The notes beneath the pieces are model-generated. The model saw only the letters and a program-made list of their open reading frames with translations. It did not search any database and had not been told where the DNA came from. The position numbers and the translations under genes are program-made. From positions 1 through 30,364 of the IMG/VR virus record IMGVR_UViG_3300030061_001034: DNA of 30,364 nt. One strand, 5' to 3'. The DNA is from a virus. Below are positions 6,821 to 14,227 of the stretch, piece by piece. Each line of letters starts with the position of its first letter. Within the stretch, counting starts at the first letter, position 1.

Positions 6821-7179
6821 TGGAGTTTAATAGTGATTTTAAATACGACTTAAAACTTGGAAATAAAGGAGAAAATTTACTTTCAAAAATACTTGAATTA
6901 AAAGGAAATACTATTGAAGTTAAAACAGACAGAGACGCTATTAAAAACAAATGTACTGGTAATCTTTTTGTTGAATATATGTCGAGAGGTAAACTAAGTG
7001 GCATAAGTACAACACAAGCGAAATGGTGGGCGTTTGTTATAAGCAATGAACAAATTATTTTAATTGAAACTGATAAGTTAAAAAAACTTTGTAAATTGAA
7101 AACCCTCAAAAAAGTCGCAGGAGGCGACAACAATACAAGCAAAGGTATATTATTGCCTTTAAAATACTTAATCAAATAA
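6820..7179 (+). CDS. PD-(D/E)XK-type nuclease-like protein
   Basis: The 119-aa product reads GNKGENLLSKILE, then IEVKTDRDA (Glu 33, Lys 35), a CTGNLFVEYMSRGKLSGIST segment and TTQAKWWAFVI. The E-x-K after a strand, and the downstream GNLFVE/RGK/SGI series with a Trp-Trp strand, are features I associate with small phage PD-(D/E)XK endonucleases. A role in DNA processing during replication or recombination is inferred; substrate unknown. Its start overlaps the upstream stop by one base. Confidence 0.65.
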   Translation: MEFNSDFKYDLKLGNKGENLLSKILELKGNTIEVKTDRDAIKNKCTGNLFVEYMSRGKLSGISTTQAKWWAFVISNEQIILIETDKLKKLCKLKTLKKVAGGDNNTSKGILLPLKYLIK

Positions 7180-7195
7180 ACTAAAACAAACAACA

Positions 7196-7612
7196 ATGAC
7201 AGACTTACCTTGGTTTAAATTTAACCCTAATCAATGGCTCACAGGAACAATAAGCTTTCTTAGTTTAGAACAACAAGGAGCGTTTATGAAAGTAGTATGT
7301 TACTACTGGAGCAAAGAGTGTAAAGTTCCTTTAGAACAATATAAAAGAATAATTCCAGACGATTATAAAAACCTTTTAGACGTTGGAATAGTAAAACAAA
7401 AAGGTAAAAAAATTGTTATAGATTGGTTAGATAATCAATTTAAAGAGCGAAAAGAATCTCACTCTAAAAGAGTAGAGTCAGGAAGAAAAGGTGGTAAGCA
7501 TAGCTTAAGCAATGCTCAAGCATTAAGAAAAGAAAAGAACAGAAAAGATAATTACGAAAACGACAACGTCTTAAAAGTATCTGAAGAGGTTAAAAAACTT
7601 CTCAATAAATGA
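7196..7612 (+). CDS. DUF1376-like replication initiator / replisome organiser
   Basis: The 138-aa product starts MTDLPWFKFNPNQWLTGTIS and continues with LEQQGAFMKVVCYYW, the winged-helix-like pattern of DUF1376/phage replication initiator proteins. The N-terminal DNA-binding domain (about residues 1-85) is followed by a basic linker (KRVESGRKGGKHSLSNAQAL) whose DNA carries 11-bp repeats (7497-7533), like the origin inside the lambda O gene. The C-terminus is a short charged helix. It sits directly before the DnaB-like ATPase (ATGA overlap), so it probably recognises the origin and loads the helicase. It has the leader ACTAAAACAAACAACAATG. Confidence 0.75.
   Translation: MTDLPWFKFNPNQWLTGTISFLSLEQQGAFMKVVCYYWSKECKVPLEQYKRIIPDDYKNLLDVGIVKQKGKKIVIDWLDNQFKERKESHSKRVESGRKGGKHSLSNAQALRKEKNRKDNYENDNVLKVSEEVKKLLNK
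7497..7533 (+). repeat. 11-bp iterons inside the initiator gene (origin candidate)
   Basis: Units begin at 7497 (AGCATAGCT), 7508 (AGCAATGCT) and 7519 (AGCATTAAG), spaced 11 bp, and are followed by a purine-rich strand. Bases 7503-7533 match 14539-14569 at 28 of 31 positions. Initiator genes of phages often contain the origin they act on, so this is a candidate initiator-binding site; that is inference. Confidence 0.6.
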
Positions 7613-8478
7613 TAGTAGAAGACGACAACGCACTAAAATATTTATACGACTATAAAGACGGTAAGATTAAGCAAGGTCTTAAGATTGATTGTAAACTGGA
7701 TGAACACTTAGTTTTAAAACGTGGAGAGTTTAACCTTTGCTTAGGGCTTGATAATGTTGGGAAGACGTTCTGGTTATTATGGTATTTTACAACACTTGCT
7801 AAAAAACATAAATTAAAGTTTATTATTTGGTCAGGTGAAAATAGGTCTTCACAATTAAAAAGAGACATCATTGAAATGTGGTCAGGCACTAAATTAAAAG
7901 ACTTAACGAAGTTTGAAATATTAAAATACAATAAAGAAATAAGTAAGCATTTTAAGTTTATTAATAATAGAAAACTTTACAGTCCTATTGATTTGTTTAA
8001 CATCTTTGCAAACTCTGACGCTGATGTGTGTGCAGTCGACCCATATACAGGATTAAATCACGACAGACGAGTTAATCAGTTTGATAGGAATTACAATTTC
8101 TGTAATAGTGCAAGAGAGTTCTGCAATAAGACAGGGAAGACTTTATTTGTTAGCATACACCCTATGACAGAAGCAGCGAGAAGAGTCTACCCTCCAGACC
8201 ACTTACTTAACGGACACATACAAAATCCTCGTAAAGCTGACTGCGAGGGAGGCCAGACGTTTCCCAATCGCGTAGATAGTCTATTCGTACTCCACCGTTA
8301 TATATCTCATAAAGAACTTTGGCCTTATACAGAAGTTCACGTTATGAAAATTAAAGACCGAGAATCAGGAGGAAGCTGTACAATGTTAGGAGAGCCTTTA
8401 AGATTTGATTTCAACAACGGTTTAGGCTTTACAATAGGAGGTATAAACCCACTAAAAAACACAGAGAATTATGGATGA
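7609..8478 (+). CDS. DnaB/RecA-fold replicative helicase-like ATPase
   Basis: The 289-aa product carries a Walker A-type loop GLDNVGKT (about residues 46-53), with Asn-Val before the GKT, and a Walker B strand DVCAVDPY (about 139-146), followed by SIHPMTE (sensor-like His) and an RVDSLFVLHR strand. This fits the C-terminal ATPase domain of DnaB-type helicases or RecA-fold phage ATPases. It lacks the DnaB N-terminal domain, being about 289 residues against 400-450 for full DnaB. The ATGA overlap with the initiator gene implies a functional pair in replication. Confidence 0.75.
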   Translation: MIVEDDNALKYLYDYKDGKIKQGLKIDCKLDEHLVLKRGEFNLCLGLDNVGKTFWLLWYFTTLAKKHKLKFIIWSGENRSSQLKRDIIEMWSGTKLKDLTKFEILKYNKEISKHFKFINNRKLYSPIDLFNIFANSDADVCAVDPYTGLNHDRRVNQFDRNYNFCNSAREFCNKTGKTLFVSIHPMTEAARRVYPPDHLLNGHIQNPRKADCEGGQTFPNRVDSLFVLHRYISHKELWPYTEVHVMKIKDRESGGSCTMLGEPLRFDFNNGLGFTIGGINPLKNTENYG

Positions 8479-8746
8479 GTTAGAATTATTACTTAGAAAG
8501 AACAAATTACATATCTTAATTATAAGAGCGATGCACAACATTGATAAGGGTAAACCAAAGAAAACTGAATTAGAAGCCTTAGACACGCTTAAAATAACAA
8601 TGGAAACACTTCACGAATTAGCTGAAAGCAATAGAAACAAATTAAAAGAGATTAGAAAGTTAAGACTTAATAATGCAGTACAGACAAAAGACATAATTGA
8701 ACTTAAGCTAAAAATTAGTAAATTAGAAGCAATAAACAATTTTTAA
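8471..8746 (+). CDS. coiled-coil hypothetical protein (91 aa)
   Basis: Nearly the whole product looks like two charged helices; the second (about residues 43-88, ETLHELAESNRNKLKEIRKL and onward) has heptad-like Leu/Ile spacing and ends SKLEAINNF. No enzyme motif. It overlaps the helicase-like gene by 8 bases, so it may be a helicase accessory or loader component. That is suggested only by position. Confidence 0.55.
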   Translation: MDELELLLRKNKLHILIIRAMHNIDKGKPKKTELEALDTLKITMETLHELAESNRNKLKEIRKLRLNNAVQTKDIIELKLKISKLEAINNF

Positions 8747-8749
8747 ATT

Positions 8750-8863
8750 ATGAATTATATATACTGCCTTTTATTTGTATCTCACTTTGTAGCAATACTT
8801 ACAGGAATGTTTTTACTAAGATTAATCGATATATATTTTAACGATGAAGAAAAGAACTCTTAA
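8750..8863 (+). CDS. 37-aa single-span membrane microprotein
   Basis: The ORF gives one hydrophobic helix (IYCLLFVSHFVAILTGMFLL) with a short acidic/polar C-terminus (FNDEEKNS). It starts 3 bases after the previous stop and its last 20 bases overlap the next gene. The short length limits confidence, but the topology (small N-terminus, one span, charged tail) is coherent. Confidence 0.45.
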   Translation: MNYIYCLLFVSHFVAILTGMFLLRLIDIYFNDEEKNS

Positions 8864-9014
8864 CGAATACAGACAAGTTAAAGACGCTGTTTACACTCAT
8901 ATTTACGAGGATGAGTTAAAGACAAATAAAATACTTAGTTATATATTAAAAAAGTATTGTGAGAAATACCCAAACGACAAAGACTTAGGACAACAAATAA
9001 GAAAACTAATATGA
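8844..9014 (+). CDS. hypothetical protein (56 aa)
   Basis: The product starts MKKRTLNEYRQVKDAVYTHI, is basic and helical, and ends in a Lys/Asp-rich segment (KYPNDKDLGQQIRKLI). It overlaps the microprotein gene upstream by 20 bases and its TGA overlaps the ATG of the Mom-like gene. The LNEYRQVKD opening recurs in small phage proteins I recall, but no function is known to me. Confidence 0.55.
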   Translation: MKKRTLNEYRQVKDAVYTHIYEDELKTNKILSYILKKYCEKYPNDKDLGQQIRKLI

Positions 9015-9664
9015 GCATTAAAGATAAATACTCTGTAAAATCAATAGATTCTTATTTATGTAAAGATTGGTTATTAAATAAACACTATGCTAAAAGAATA
9101 CCAAGTATTAGCTATTCCTTTGGGTTGTTTGATAAAAATTTAATTGGGATTTGTACTTTTGGAAGTCCACCTTCAAGGTCTTTGTGTGTTGGTGTATGTG
9201 GCGAAAAAAACGCACATAAAGTTTATGAATTAAACAGATTGTGTGTTAATGATAATTTAAAAAAAAATGTGTTAAGTTTTTTTGTTAGTAGTTGTTTAAA
9301 TTTATTAAAAAAAGATTTAATTATCGTAAGCTATGCTGACACATCCGTATGTCATAATGGTTATATCTATCAAGCAACAAATTGGATTTATACTGGTTTA
9401 TCAGCAAAAAGAACTGAACGATATGATATAAACAACCCTAATAAACACAGTAAATCTGTTACTGAAAAAAAAGGTGTAGATTATAAAAATTTAGCTATAA
9501 GAGAAAGACCTCAAAAACATAGATACATTTATTTTACTGGAAGTAAAAAACAAAAAAGAAAATTAAAAAAACAATTAAATTATAAAATACAAGCATATCC
9601 AAAAGGAGAAAACAAGAGATATGACGCAAGTTATAAACCAATAATACAAACACAACTATTTTAA
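9011..9664 (+). CDS. Mom-like DNA-modification acyltransferase (GNAT fold)
   Basis: The 217-aa product contains the series LNKHYAKRIPSISYSFGLFD, IGICTFGSPPS, VYELNRLCV, IIVSYADTSVCHNGYIYQAT and NWIYTGLSA, which I recognise from the phage Mom/adenine-modification family. In phage Mu, Mom modifies adenines to N6-carbamoylmethyl-type bases and shields DNA from restriction; the family belongs to the GNAT superfamily. The C-terminal 60 residues are very basic (SKKQKRKLKKQLNYK), plausible for DNA contact. No Com-like regulator is visible nearby. ATGA overlap with the upstream gene; a nuclease gene follows. Substrate chemistry is inferred from the family. Confidence 0.8.
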   Translation: MSIKDKYSVKSIDSYLCKDWLLNKHYAKRIPSISYSFGLFDKNLIGICTFGSPPSRSLCVGVCGEKNAHKVYELNRLCVNDNLKKNVLSFFVSSCLNLLKKDLIIVSYADTSVCHNGYIYQATNWIYTGLSAKRTERYDINNPNKHSKSVTEKKGVDYKNLAIRERPQKHRYIYFTGSKKQKRKLKKQLNYKIQAYPKGENKRYDASYKPIIQTQLF

Positions 9665-9666
9665 AT

Positions 9667-10026
9667 ATGAATGCTAATAAAAAAGGAAAAAGATTCGAGC
9701 TAAAAATAGCAAACGAATTAGCAAAAGAATTTAACTGTAAAATTAAAAGGACTCCGCTATCTGGCGGTATGGATTTTAAAGGAGACATTTTGTGCATTGA
9801 CGATAACTCTATTATGTCAGAGTTTTCGTGGGAGTGTAAGAATCAAGAGAAGCTAAATATATGGAAGGCTCTCGCTCAATCTCGTAATGACGCACCAAGA
9901 GGGACTATTCCTTTAGTTTGCTTTACGAAAAATTTTGAGTCTGAATATGTTGCTATTGAGTTCAACGACTTTGTTAATATTGTTAAAGAATTAGAAGAGT
10001 TAAGAAATGAAAGAAACACTAAATAA
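9667..10026 (+). CDS. Holliday-junction-resolvase-like PD-(D/E)XK nuclease
   Basis: The 119-aa product shows KGKRFELKIANELA (Glu about 11), then RTPLSGGMDFKGDI (Asp 40) and SWECKNQEKLNIW (E56-C-K58), the catalytic E...D...E-x-K pattern of small archaeal/phage resolvases and VRR-like nucleases. It probably resolves branched DNA during replication, recombination or before packaging. It starts 2 bases after the Mom-like gene, behind TTTTAAAT, and overlaps the next gene by 20 bases. Confidence 0.75.
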   Translation: MNANKKGKRFELKIANELAKEFNCKIKRTPLSGGMDFKGDILCIDDNSIMSEFSWECKNQEKLNIWKALAQSRNDAPRGTIPLVCFTKNFESEYVAIEFNDFVNIVKELEELRNERNTK

Positions 10027-10351
10027 AATTGCTAATATTATAGACGACTATAATACGACTGACATCTTTGACGGTCAGACGCTAAACAACCAATTGAAGC
10101 AACTAACGTCTATGTTGTACCACGTTGAGACCATAAGAACAAAAGCACACGAAGACTTTGAGTCTGTTATTCACAGTAAAGTAAAAGAGGGTTTTAGCGT
10201 AGCAAGGGCAACAAACGAAGCAAACGTTGCTGTTCCTGAGATGTACAGACTAAGACGTTTATTAGAATCTGGCTATCGTGTAGCTGACTCAATGCGAACT
10301 AATATAAGTTTTTTAAAGTCAGAAATGTATAATGTACAAAAAGATTATTAA
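10007..10351 (+). CDS. hypothetical helical protein (114 aa)
   Basis: The product (METLNK-like start reading MKETLNKIANIIDDYNTTDI) is predicted helical throughout, with FDGQTLNNQLKQLTSMLYHV and RRLLESGYRVADSMRTNISF segments. No membrane span or known motif. Its first 20 bases overlap the resolvase-like gene and it precedes the sigma-like gene by 9 bases. Function unknown. Confidence 0.6.
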   Translation: MKETLNKIANIIDDYNTTDIFDGQTLNNQLKQLTSMLYHVETIRTKAHEDFESVIHSKVKEGFSVARATNEANVAVPEMYRLRRLLESGYRVADSMRTNISFLKSEMYNVQKDY

Positions 10352-10360
10352 TTTTATAAA

Positions 10361-10849
10361 ATGAATGACAAGCTAATTAAGAAAATAGAAAATTTTATTT
10401 TGTTTATTGGTAGAGAGTACCGAGTTGTTCAAATAGAAGATTTTAAACAGGATATAATTCTACTCTTATTAGAAAAGGGTGAAGAGTTTATAATACAATT
10501 AGAAGACGAGAACAGTCTTAAGAAGTATATCTATAAGTTGTGTCTGTTTCAAATAATAAATAAAAGAGGACAGTATCAACGTAAGTATTATATCCCGTCA
10601 CACTTTCAAGACTTAAAAGATATTGAAACCTATTCAAATACTTGCTTTAAAGATGAGGTCTTAATTGAATTAGTCGACTCACTATCGGGATTAGATAAGA
10701 TACTTATCGAGCAGTTATTAATATGCAGAGGGATTAAGTCTTGTCTGTCTGAGAAAAGTAAGATATCAAACTCAACTATTAATTTTAAAATAGATGAGTT
10801 ATCAAAAAGAATAAAACAAAAATGGCAATTAAACGAATTTTATGGTTGA
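10361..10849 (+). CDS. sigma-70-like (ECF-type) transcription factor candidate
   Basis: The 162-aa product resembles a minimal sigma factor. Residues about 20-75 include VQIEDFKQDIILLLLEKG and LKKYIYKLCLFQIINKRGQY, matching the region 2 pattern (D-x-x-Q-D helix, then the -10 recognition helix). The C-terminal part has a helix-turn-helix-like SKISNSTINFKIDELSKRI. It could redirect host RNA polymerase to late genes, or act as an anti-host regulator. The resemblance is by eye, and an unrelated helical DNA-binding protein cannot be excluded. The next gene overlaps its end by 8 bases. Confidence 0.55.
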   Translation: MNDKLIKKIENFILFIGREYRVVQIEDFKQDIILLLLEKGEEFIIQLEDENSLKKYIYKLCLFQIINKRGQYQRKYYIPSHFQDLKDIETYSNTCFKDEVLIELVDSLSGLDKILIEQLLICRGIKSCLSEKSKISNSTINFKIDELSKRIKQKWQLNEFYG

Positions 10850-11048
10850 GATAATTTTAATAATAACATTAACAACAACTTGGACTGATTACGCTCGTCC
10901 AATGCTATATATATTAGACTACAAACCTTTTAACTGTAGTTTCTGTCTAACGTTCTGGATATCGATAATAGTTTTTTTTATAACTTTTAATCCGATAGTA
11001 TTGTCCAGTCCGTTAATTTTACGTATAATAGAAAGACGATTATTATGA
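10842..11048 (+). CDS. two-span membrane protein with CxxC motif (68 aa)
   Basis: Hydrophobic stretches at about residues 3-12 and 35-58 flank KPFNCSFCLTFW, a CxxC next to the second span. The C-terminus is basic (RIIERRLL), favouring a cytoplasmic tail. The Cys pair could bind metal or form a disulfide. Start overlaps the sigma-like gene, and the stop overlaps the next ATG (ATGA). Function unknown; a role at the host membrane is inferred. Confidence 0.55.
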   Translation: MVEIILIITLTTTWTDYARPMLYILDYKPFNCSFCLTFWISIIVFFITFNPIVLSSPLILRIIERRLL

Positions 11049-11320
11049 ACGCTAAACAAGTAATTAAAATATATAAGTTAACAAGTGCTTTTCCTTCAAC
11101 TATAGGAATAGACTTTTTAAAGAGTGAGTTAGAACCAATATTAAAAGAAATTAATCCAGAGATGCGAATTAGTTGGGCTTGTAATAGTTGTGTTAAAAAT
11201 CAAATGTCACAACTTTACGGTTGGATGTTAAGACAAGAAGAAACAGAAAAAAAAGTAGTAAAAAAGAAAACAGTTAAAAAGAATGTCAGAAAACAAACTC
11301 GAAAGAAAAGGGAAAGTTAG
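11045..11320 (+). CDS. hypothetical protein with CxxC and basic tail (91 aa)
   Basis: The helical N-terminal region is followed by ISWACNSCVKNQMSQLYGW, with a CxxC, then a long Lys/Arg tail (VVKKKTVKKNVRKQTRKKRE). The basic tail suggests nucleic-acid contact. It is coupled to the CxxC membrane protein upstream and overlaps the next gene by 38 bases. No family recognised. Confidence 0.55.
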   Translation: MNAKQVIKIYKLTSAFPSTIGIDFLKSELEPILKEINPEMRISWACNSCVKNQMSQLYGWMLRQEETEKKVVKKKTVKKNVRKQTRKKRES

Positions 11321-11504
11321 CTACGGGTATTTTATAGACGATGAAGGTCTATTTTATTACTCAGAAATGAACGGAGAGATATACGAAATGTTTGACATAA
11401 ACGGAGTCTCTTCAATGACATTAAACGACAACTACGATTTTAATATTTTAGAACTATCATATATATACGATTTAAATGAACTGGATAGAGAAGACGAACT
11501 ATAA
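11283..11504 (+). CDS. acidic hypothetical protein (73 aa)
   Basis: Starts MSENKLERKGKVSYGYFIDD and becomes strongly acidic and Tyr/Asn/Asp-rich (SYIYDLNELDREDEL at the end). It overlaps the basic tail of the preceding gene by 38 bases in another frame. It contains no known motif; a small beta domain is possible. Confidence 0.5.
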   Translation: MSENKLERKGKVSYGYFIDDEGLFYYSEMNGEIYEMFDINGVSSMTLNDNYDFNILELSYIYDLNELDREDEL

Positions 11505-11511
11505 ATTAGAA

Positions 11512-11652
11512 ATGATGAAACGAAGACTTACATATAACGGAAAACAAGTCTATATTAAAAAACTAAAAAGCAAATATGCTATAGTATCCCACCACAAAGA
11601 GGGAAACATAAAACAGTTTAAAGTTAATATAAAAGATTTGGCAGACATATGA
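11512..11652 (+). CDS. small basic hypothetical protein (46 aa)
   Basis: Tandem ATGs at 11512 and 11515 offer the start; the product (MMKRRLTYNGKQVYIKKLKS onward) is basic and beta-like. The stop overlaps the ATG of the next gene (ATGA), supporting translational coupling and a real gene. Function unknown. Confidence 0.5.
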   Translation: MMKRRLTYNGKQVYIKKLKSKYAIVSHHKEGNIKQFKVNIKDLADI

Positions 11653-11915
11653 AGCTAACAGAAAAGGAAATAAGAGAGCAAAAGAAAGAACACGGAGCAG
11701 AAGTAGTTAATTACTTTGTGCGCTTTATGGAAGCGAGAGAAAATTGGAAAGCATTACCTGAATATTTTATTAAACAAGTTATAGAGAATAGTGACGATAT
11801 TAGAACTAATAAAAATACTGGAGAAAGAATTACTCGAAAAGTCAAACGGAAAGTTTTGCACCAGTTGGCAAATAGAAAGACTAAAGATAGCACACGAAAG
11901 AAAGACGATGCCTAA
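11649..11915 (+). CDS. basic hypothetical protein (88 aa)
   Basis: A charged, mainly helical protein (starts MKLTEKEIREQKKEHGAEVV) with a basic C-terminal half (RITRKVKRKVLHQLANRKTK). It lies between a coupled small gene and the GNAT gene, near the end of the early region. The composition fits nucleic-acid binding but there is no recognisable domain. Confidence 0.55.
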   Translation: MKLTEKEIREQKKEHGAEVVNYFVRFMEARENWKALPEYFIKQVIENSDDIRTNKNTGERITRKVKRKVLHQLANRKTKDSTRKKDDA

Positions 11916-11941
11916 ATGGGTTAGAGATTTAATTAAGAAGT

Positions 11942-12484
11942 ATGATAAATAATATATTAGACTATCGTGTTATAAATGGAACTCCAACGATATTAAGAGA
12001 GGGAAATATTAAAGACTTTCTTTACGTTGACTCATTAAGAAAAAAAGAGGGAAAAGCACTTGGTTTTATACCTAAGTCTGTTTATGAAAGTATTTTACTT
12101 AAAAAAAAGGTAGCTAATAGAAATAGGTTTTTATATAGTCAAATTATACTTACAGTAGATAACGGTGAAAATACTGGTTTTTGTTATTTCACATACGCTG
12201 GACAAGATTTACACATTCAACAAATAGCTATTCAAAATGATGCAAGAAGATTACATAGGGCTTTAATGTTGTTAGATTATGTTGAAAAAATAGCAAAACA
12301 AAAAGGTAAAACAGCTATAACTTGTAGGGTAGCAATTGACTTAGAATCTAATAAATTTTGGTCTGCCTGTGGTTATAATATACAAGCCACAACAATAAGT
12401 ACTTTTTTAAATAGAAAAGAAAGCAAAAGTAAAAGACCACTACATTATTATATAAAATATATAAATTCATTATTTAATGTCTAA
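11942..12484 (+). CDS. GNAT-family N-acetyltransferase-like protein
   Basis: The 180-aa product has a GNAT-like topology: LREGNIKDFLYVDSLRKKEG at the start, GFIPKSVYESILL, a beta strand with GFCYFTYAG, then HIQQIAIQNDARRLHRALML, in which the QxxAIQxxARRxHxA region corresponds to the acetyl-CoA-binding loop and helix, and KFWSACGY near the C-terminus, the common GNAT signature N-x-F/W-W-x-x-x-G-F/Y. It is next to the terminase genes and about 2 kb after the Mom-like gene. The substrate is unknown; DNA-base or protein acylation are both possible. Confidence 0.7.
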   Translation: MINNILDYRVINGTPTILREGNIKDFLYVDSLRKKEGKALGFIPKSVYESILLKKKVANRNRFLYSQIILTVDNGENTGFCYFTYAGQDLHIQQIAIQNDARRLHRALMLLDYVEKIAKQKGKTAITCRVAIDLESNKFWSACGYNIQATTISTFLNRKESKSKRPLHYYIKYINSLFNV

Positions 12485-12947
12485 AAAGCTAACACCTAAA
12501 CAGAGAAAATTTGCTGAAGAGTATGTTAACACAGGCAACGCTTCAGAGGCTTACAGACGGGCTTATGATGTTAGTAAAACAACGTCTAATGATGTTATAA
12601 AAGTAAAGGCAAGTGAACTTCTTAAAAATGGTAACATATCGGTAACAGTCAAGGAGTTACAAATACAACAGGCTAACAAGTACGAAATAACACGCAAGGA
12701 AGTAGCTGAGGGCTATTTTAAGATGATTAAATCGTGGGAGTATCTTATGGACTTAGCCTCAAAAGAAAACCTCACTAAGGAGCAGAAATCAAAGTTCTAT
12801 TTATTAAAGGAAATGGTTAAGGGTTCTGACTATCGAGGTGCTTACGATTCTATTGCAAAGATGTTCGGACTCAACGCACCAGACAAACAAGAAATAGAAC
12901 AGACTGTTCACAATATCAACATCAACATAAAGCGTGGAAGCGACTGA
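12477..12947 (+). CDS. terS: terminase small subunit
   Basis: The 156-aa product starts MSKKLTPKQRKFAEEYVNTG followed by NASEAYRRAY and VKASELLKNGNISVTV, the N-terminal helix-turn-helix pattern of the Terminase_2 family that recognises the packaging site. A middle helical oligomerisation region follows, and the C-terminus (TVHNININIKRGS) overlaps the large subunit start by 14 bases, the usual order for terminase genes. It overlaps the GNAT gene by 8 bases. Confidence 0.9.
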   Translation: MSKKLTPKQRKFAEEYVNTGNASEAYRRAYDVSKTTSNDVIKVKASELLKNGNISVTVKELQIQQANKYEITRKEVAEGYFKMIKSWEYLMDLASKENLTKEQKSKFYLLKEMVKGSDYRGAYDSIAKMFGLNAPDKQEIEQTVHNININIKRGSD

Positions 12948-14112
12948 AATCTTTGAACGCAATTACGATAGCGAATCTAAAATCGTAGTTAATCGAGGAG
13001 GTACTCGTAGCTCTAAGACTTGGTCTTTAAATCAACTGTGTGCTTTATGGTTAATAAGTGGTAATTATGGAGACGGTCAATATTGTTATGAGGGTGTGTG
13101 GACTACAGTACGTAAATACCGTACGAACTTAGACGGAACAGTTGTCAGAGACTTTGAGGATATATTGAAAGCTGAGGGTTGGTATAATCTTGTTAATCAT
13201 AATAAGACTAAGAAACAATATAGAGTTGGTAAACGTCTTGTTGAGTTTATAGGAGCAGATGACGAACAGAAGCTGAGAGGAGCTAAAAGAAATATCTTAT
13301 ATTGTAACGAAGCAAACGAATTAGAATACAAACAGGAGTTCTTCCAGTTGTTAATGAGGACAGAGAATAAAATCTTTATTGACTTCAACCCTGACGATGA
13401 GCAAGTATGGATTAATCAGGAGATTGAAATTAAACGTTCTAATGAAGTCGGAGATGTTGAGGTAATAGTATCTAACTATAAAAACAACTCATTCTTACCT
13501 AAGTCATTAATTAAAGAAATAGAATATCTAAAGCAAACAGATAAAGAGTTCTGGAAGATATACGGTCTTGGAGAGTATGGAAATATTAGTGGGTTAATAT
13601 ATGAGAATGTTAAATACGTTGACAGGATGCCTGACGCAAAACTGGTAGCGTATGGATTAGACTTCGGTTATAGCTTAGACCCTGCGGCTTGTTTAGCTGT
13701 TTACAAAAGAGATAAAGATTTGTATTTAAAAGAGATAATTTACGAGAAAGGTTTAACCAATCAAGACCTTGCTGAACGTCTTAAACCTATTGTCAATCGT
13801 GATGAGGTTATTTGTGATAGTGCTGAACCTAAGTCAATAGAGGAGTTGTATAGATTAGGCATAAACGCAAAGCCTGCTGTCAAAGGTAGAGATTCAATAC
13901 TAAACGGAATAGACATACTTAAACGTTACAATATAAACGTTGTTAATAGTAGTAATTTAAAAAGAGAGTTCAGGACTTATAAATGGGCGACAGACAAAAA
14001 CGGTAACAGTTTACAAAAGCCAATCGGCTTAGACCACTTAATGGATGCTTTGCGATACGTTGCATTGATACATTTAAAAGAACATAATAGAGGTTGGTAT
14101 TCAATTAGATAA
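12934..14112 (+). CDS. terL: terminase large subunit (PBSX/Terminase_3 type)
   Basis: The 392-aa product is an ATP-driven packaging motor and nuclease. The Walker A-type loop is GGTRSSKT (residues 22-29) and the Walker B region NILYCNEANE (about 119-128). The nuclease domain shows acidic residues in GLDFGY (about 243), CDSAEPKSIEEL (about 293) and DHLMDALRY (about 367-375). Start is GTG 12934 inside the small-subunit gene. The length is typical for this family. The small cassette genes that follow are preceded by their own promoter, so the terminase probably ends the early/middle transcription unit. Confidence 0.93.
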   Translation: MEATEIFERNYDSESKIVVNRGGTRSSKTWSLNQLCALWLISGNYGDGQYCYEGVWTTVRKYRTNLDGTVVRDFEDILKAEGWYNLVNHNKTKKQYRVGKRLVEFIGADDEQKLRGAKRNILYCNEANELEYKQEFFQLLMRTENKIFIDFNPDDEQVWINQEIEIKRSNEVGDVEVIVSNYKNNSFLPKSLIKEIEYLKQTDKEFWKIYGLGEYGNISGLIYENVKYVDRMPDAKLVAYGLDFGYSLDPAACLAVYKRDKDLYLKEIIYEKGLTNQDLAERLKPIVNRDEVICDSAEPKSIEELYRLGINAKPAVKGRDSILNGIDILKRYNINVVNSSNLKREFRTYKWATDKNGNSLQKPIGLDHLMDALRYVALIHLKEHNRGWYSIR

Positions 14113-14162
14113 ATTAATTTACAGAGGTAGAATAAAATAATTTAAAAAAAAGTGTAAAATGT

Positions 14163-14193
14163 TTTGCTATTTATAAATATATTTATACCTTTA
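14163..14193 (+). promoter_or_regulatory. Bacteroidota-type promoter, first cassette
   Basis: TTTG (14163-14166), a 19-base spacer, then TACCTTTA (14186-14193) fits TTTG-N19-TAnnTTTG with one mismatch in the last base. An 18-base A/T core at 14170-14187 is identical to one in the second cassette promoter. The leader ends AAAACAAACATTATG at the next gene. Confidence 0.65.
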
Positions 14194-14227
14194 CATTATA
14201 ATTAACTAAAACATTAAAACAAACATT

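Noticed and set aside
11908-11952. 14-codon ORF (MPKWVRDLIKKYDK) between 11649-11915 and the GNAT gene
   Set aside because: Plausible coupling, but too short and unsupported to call.
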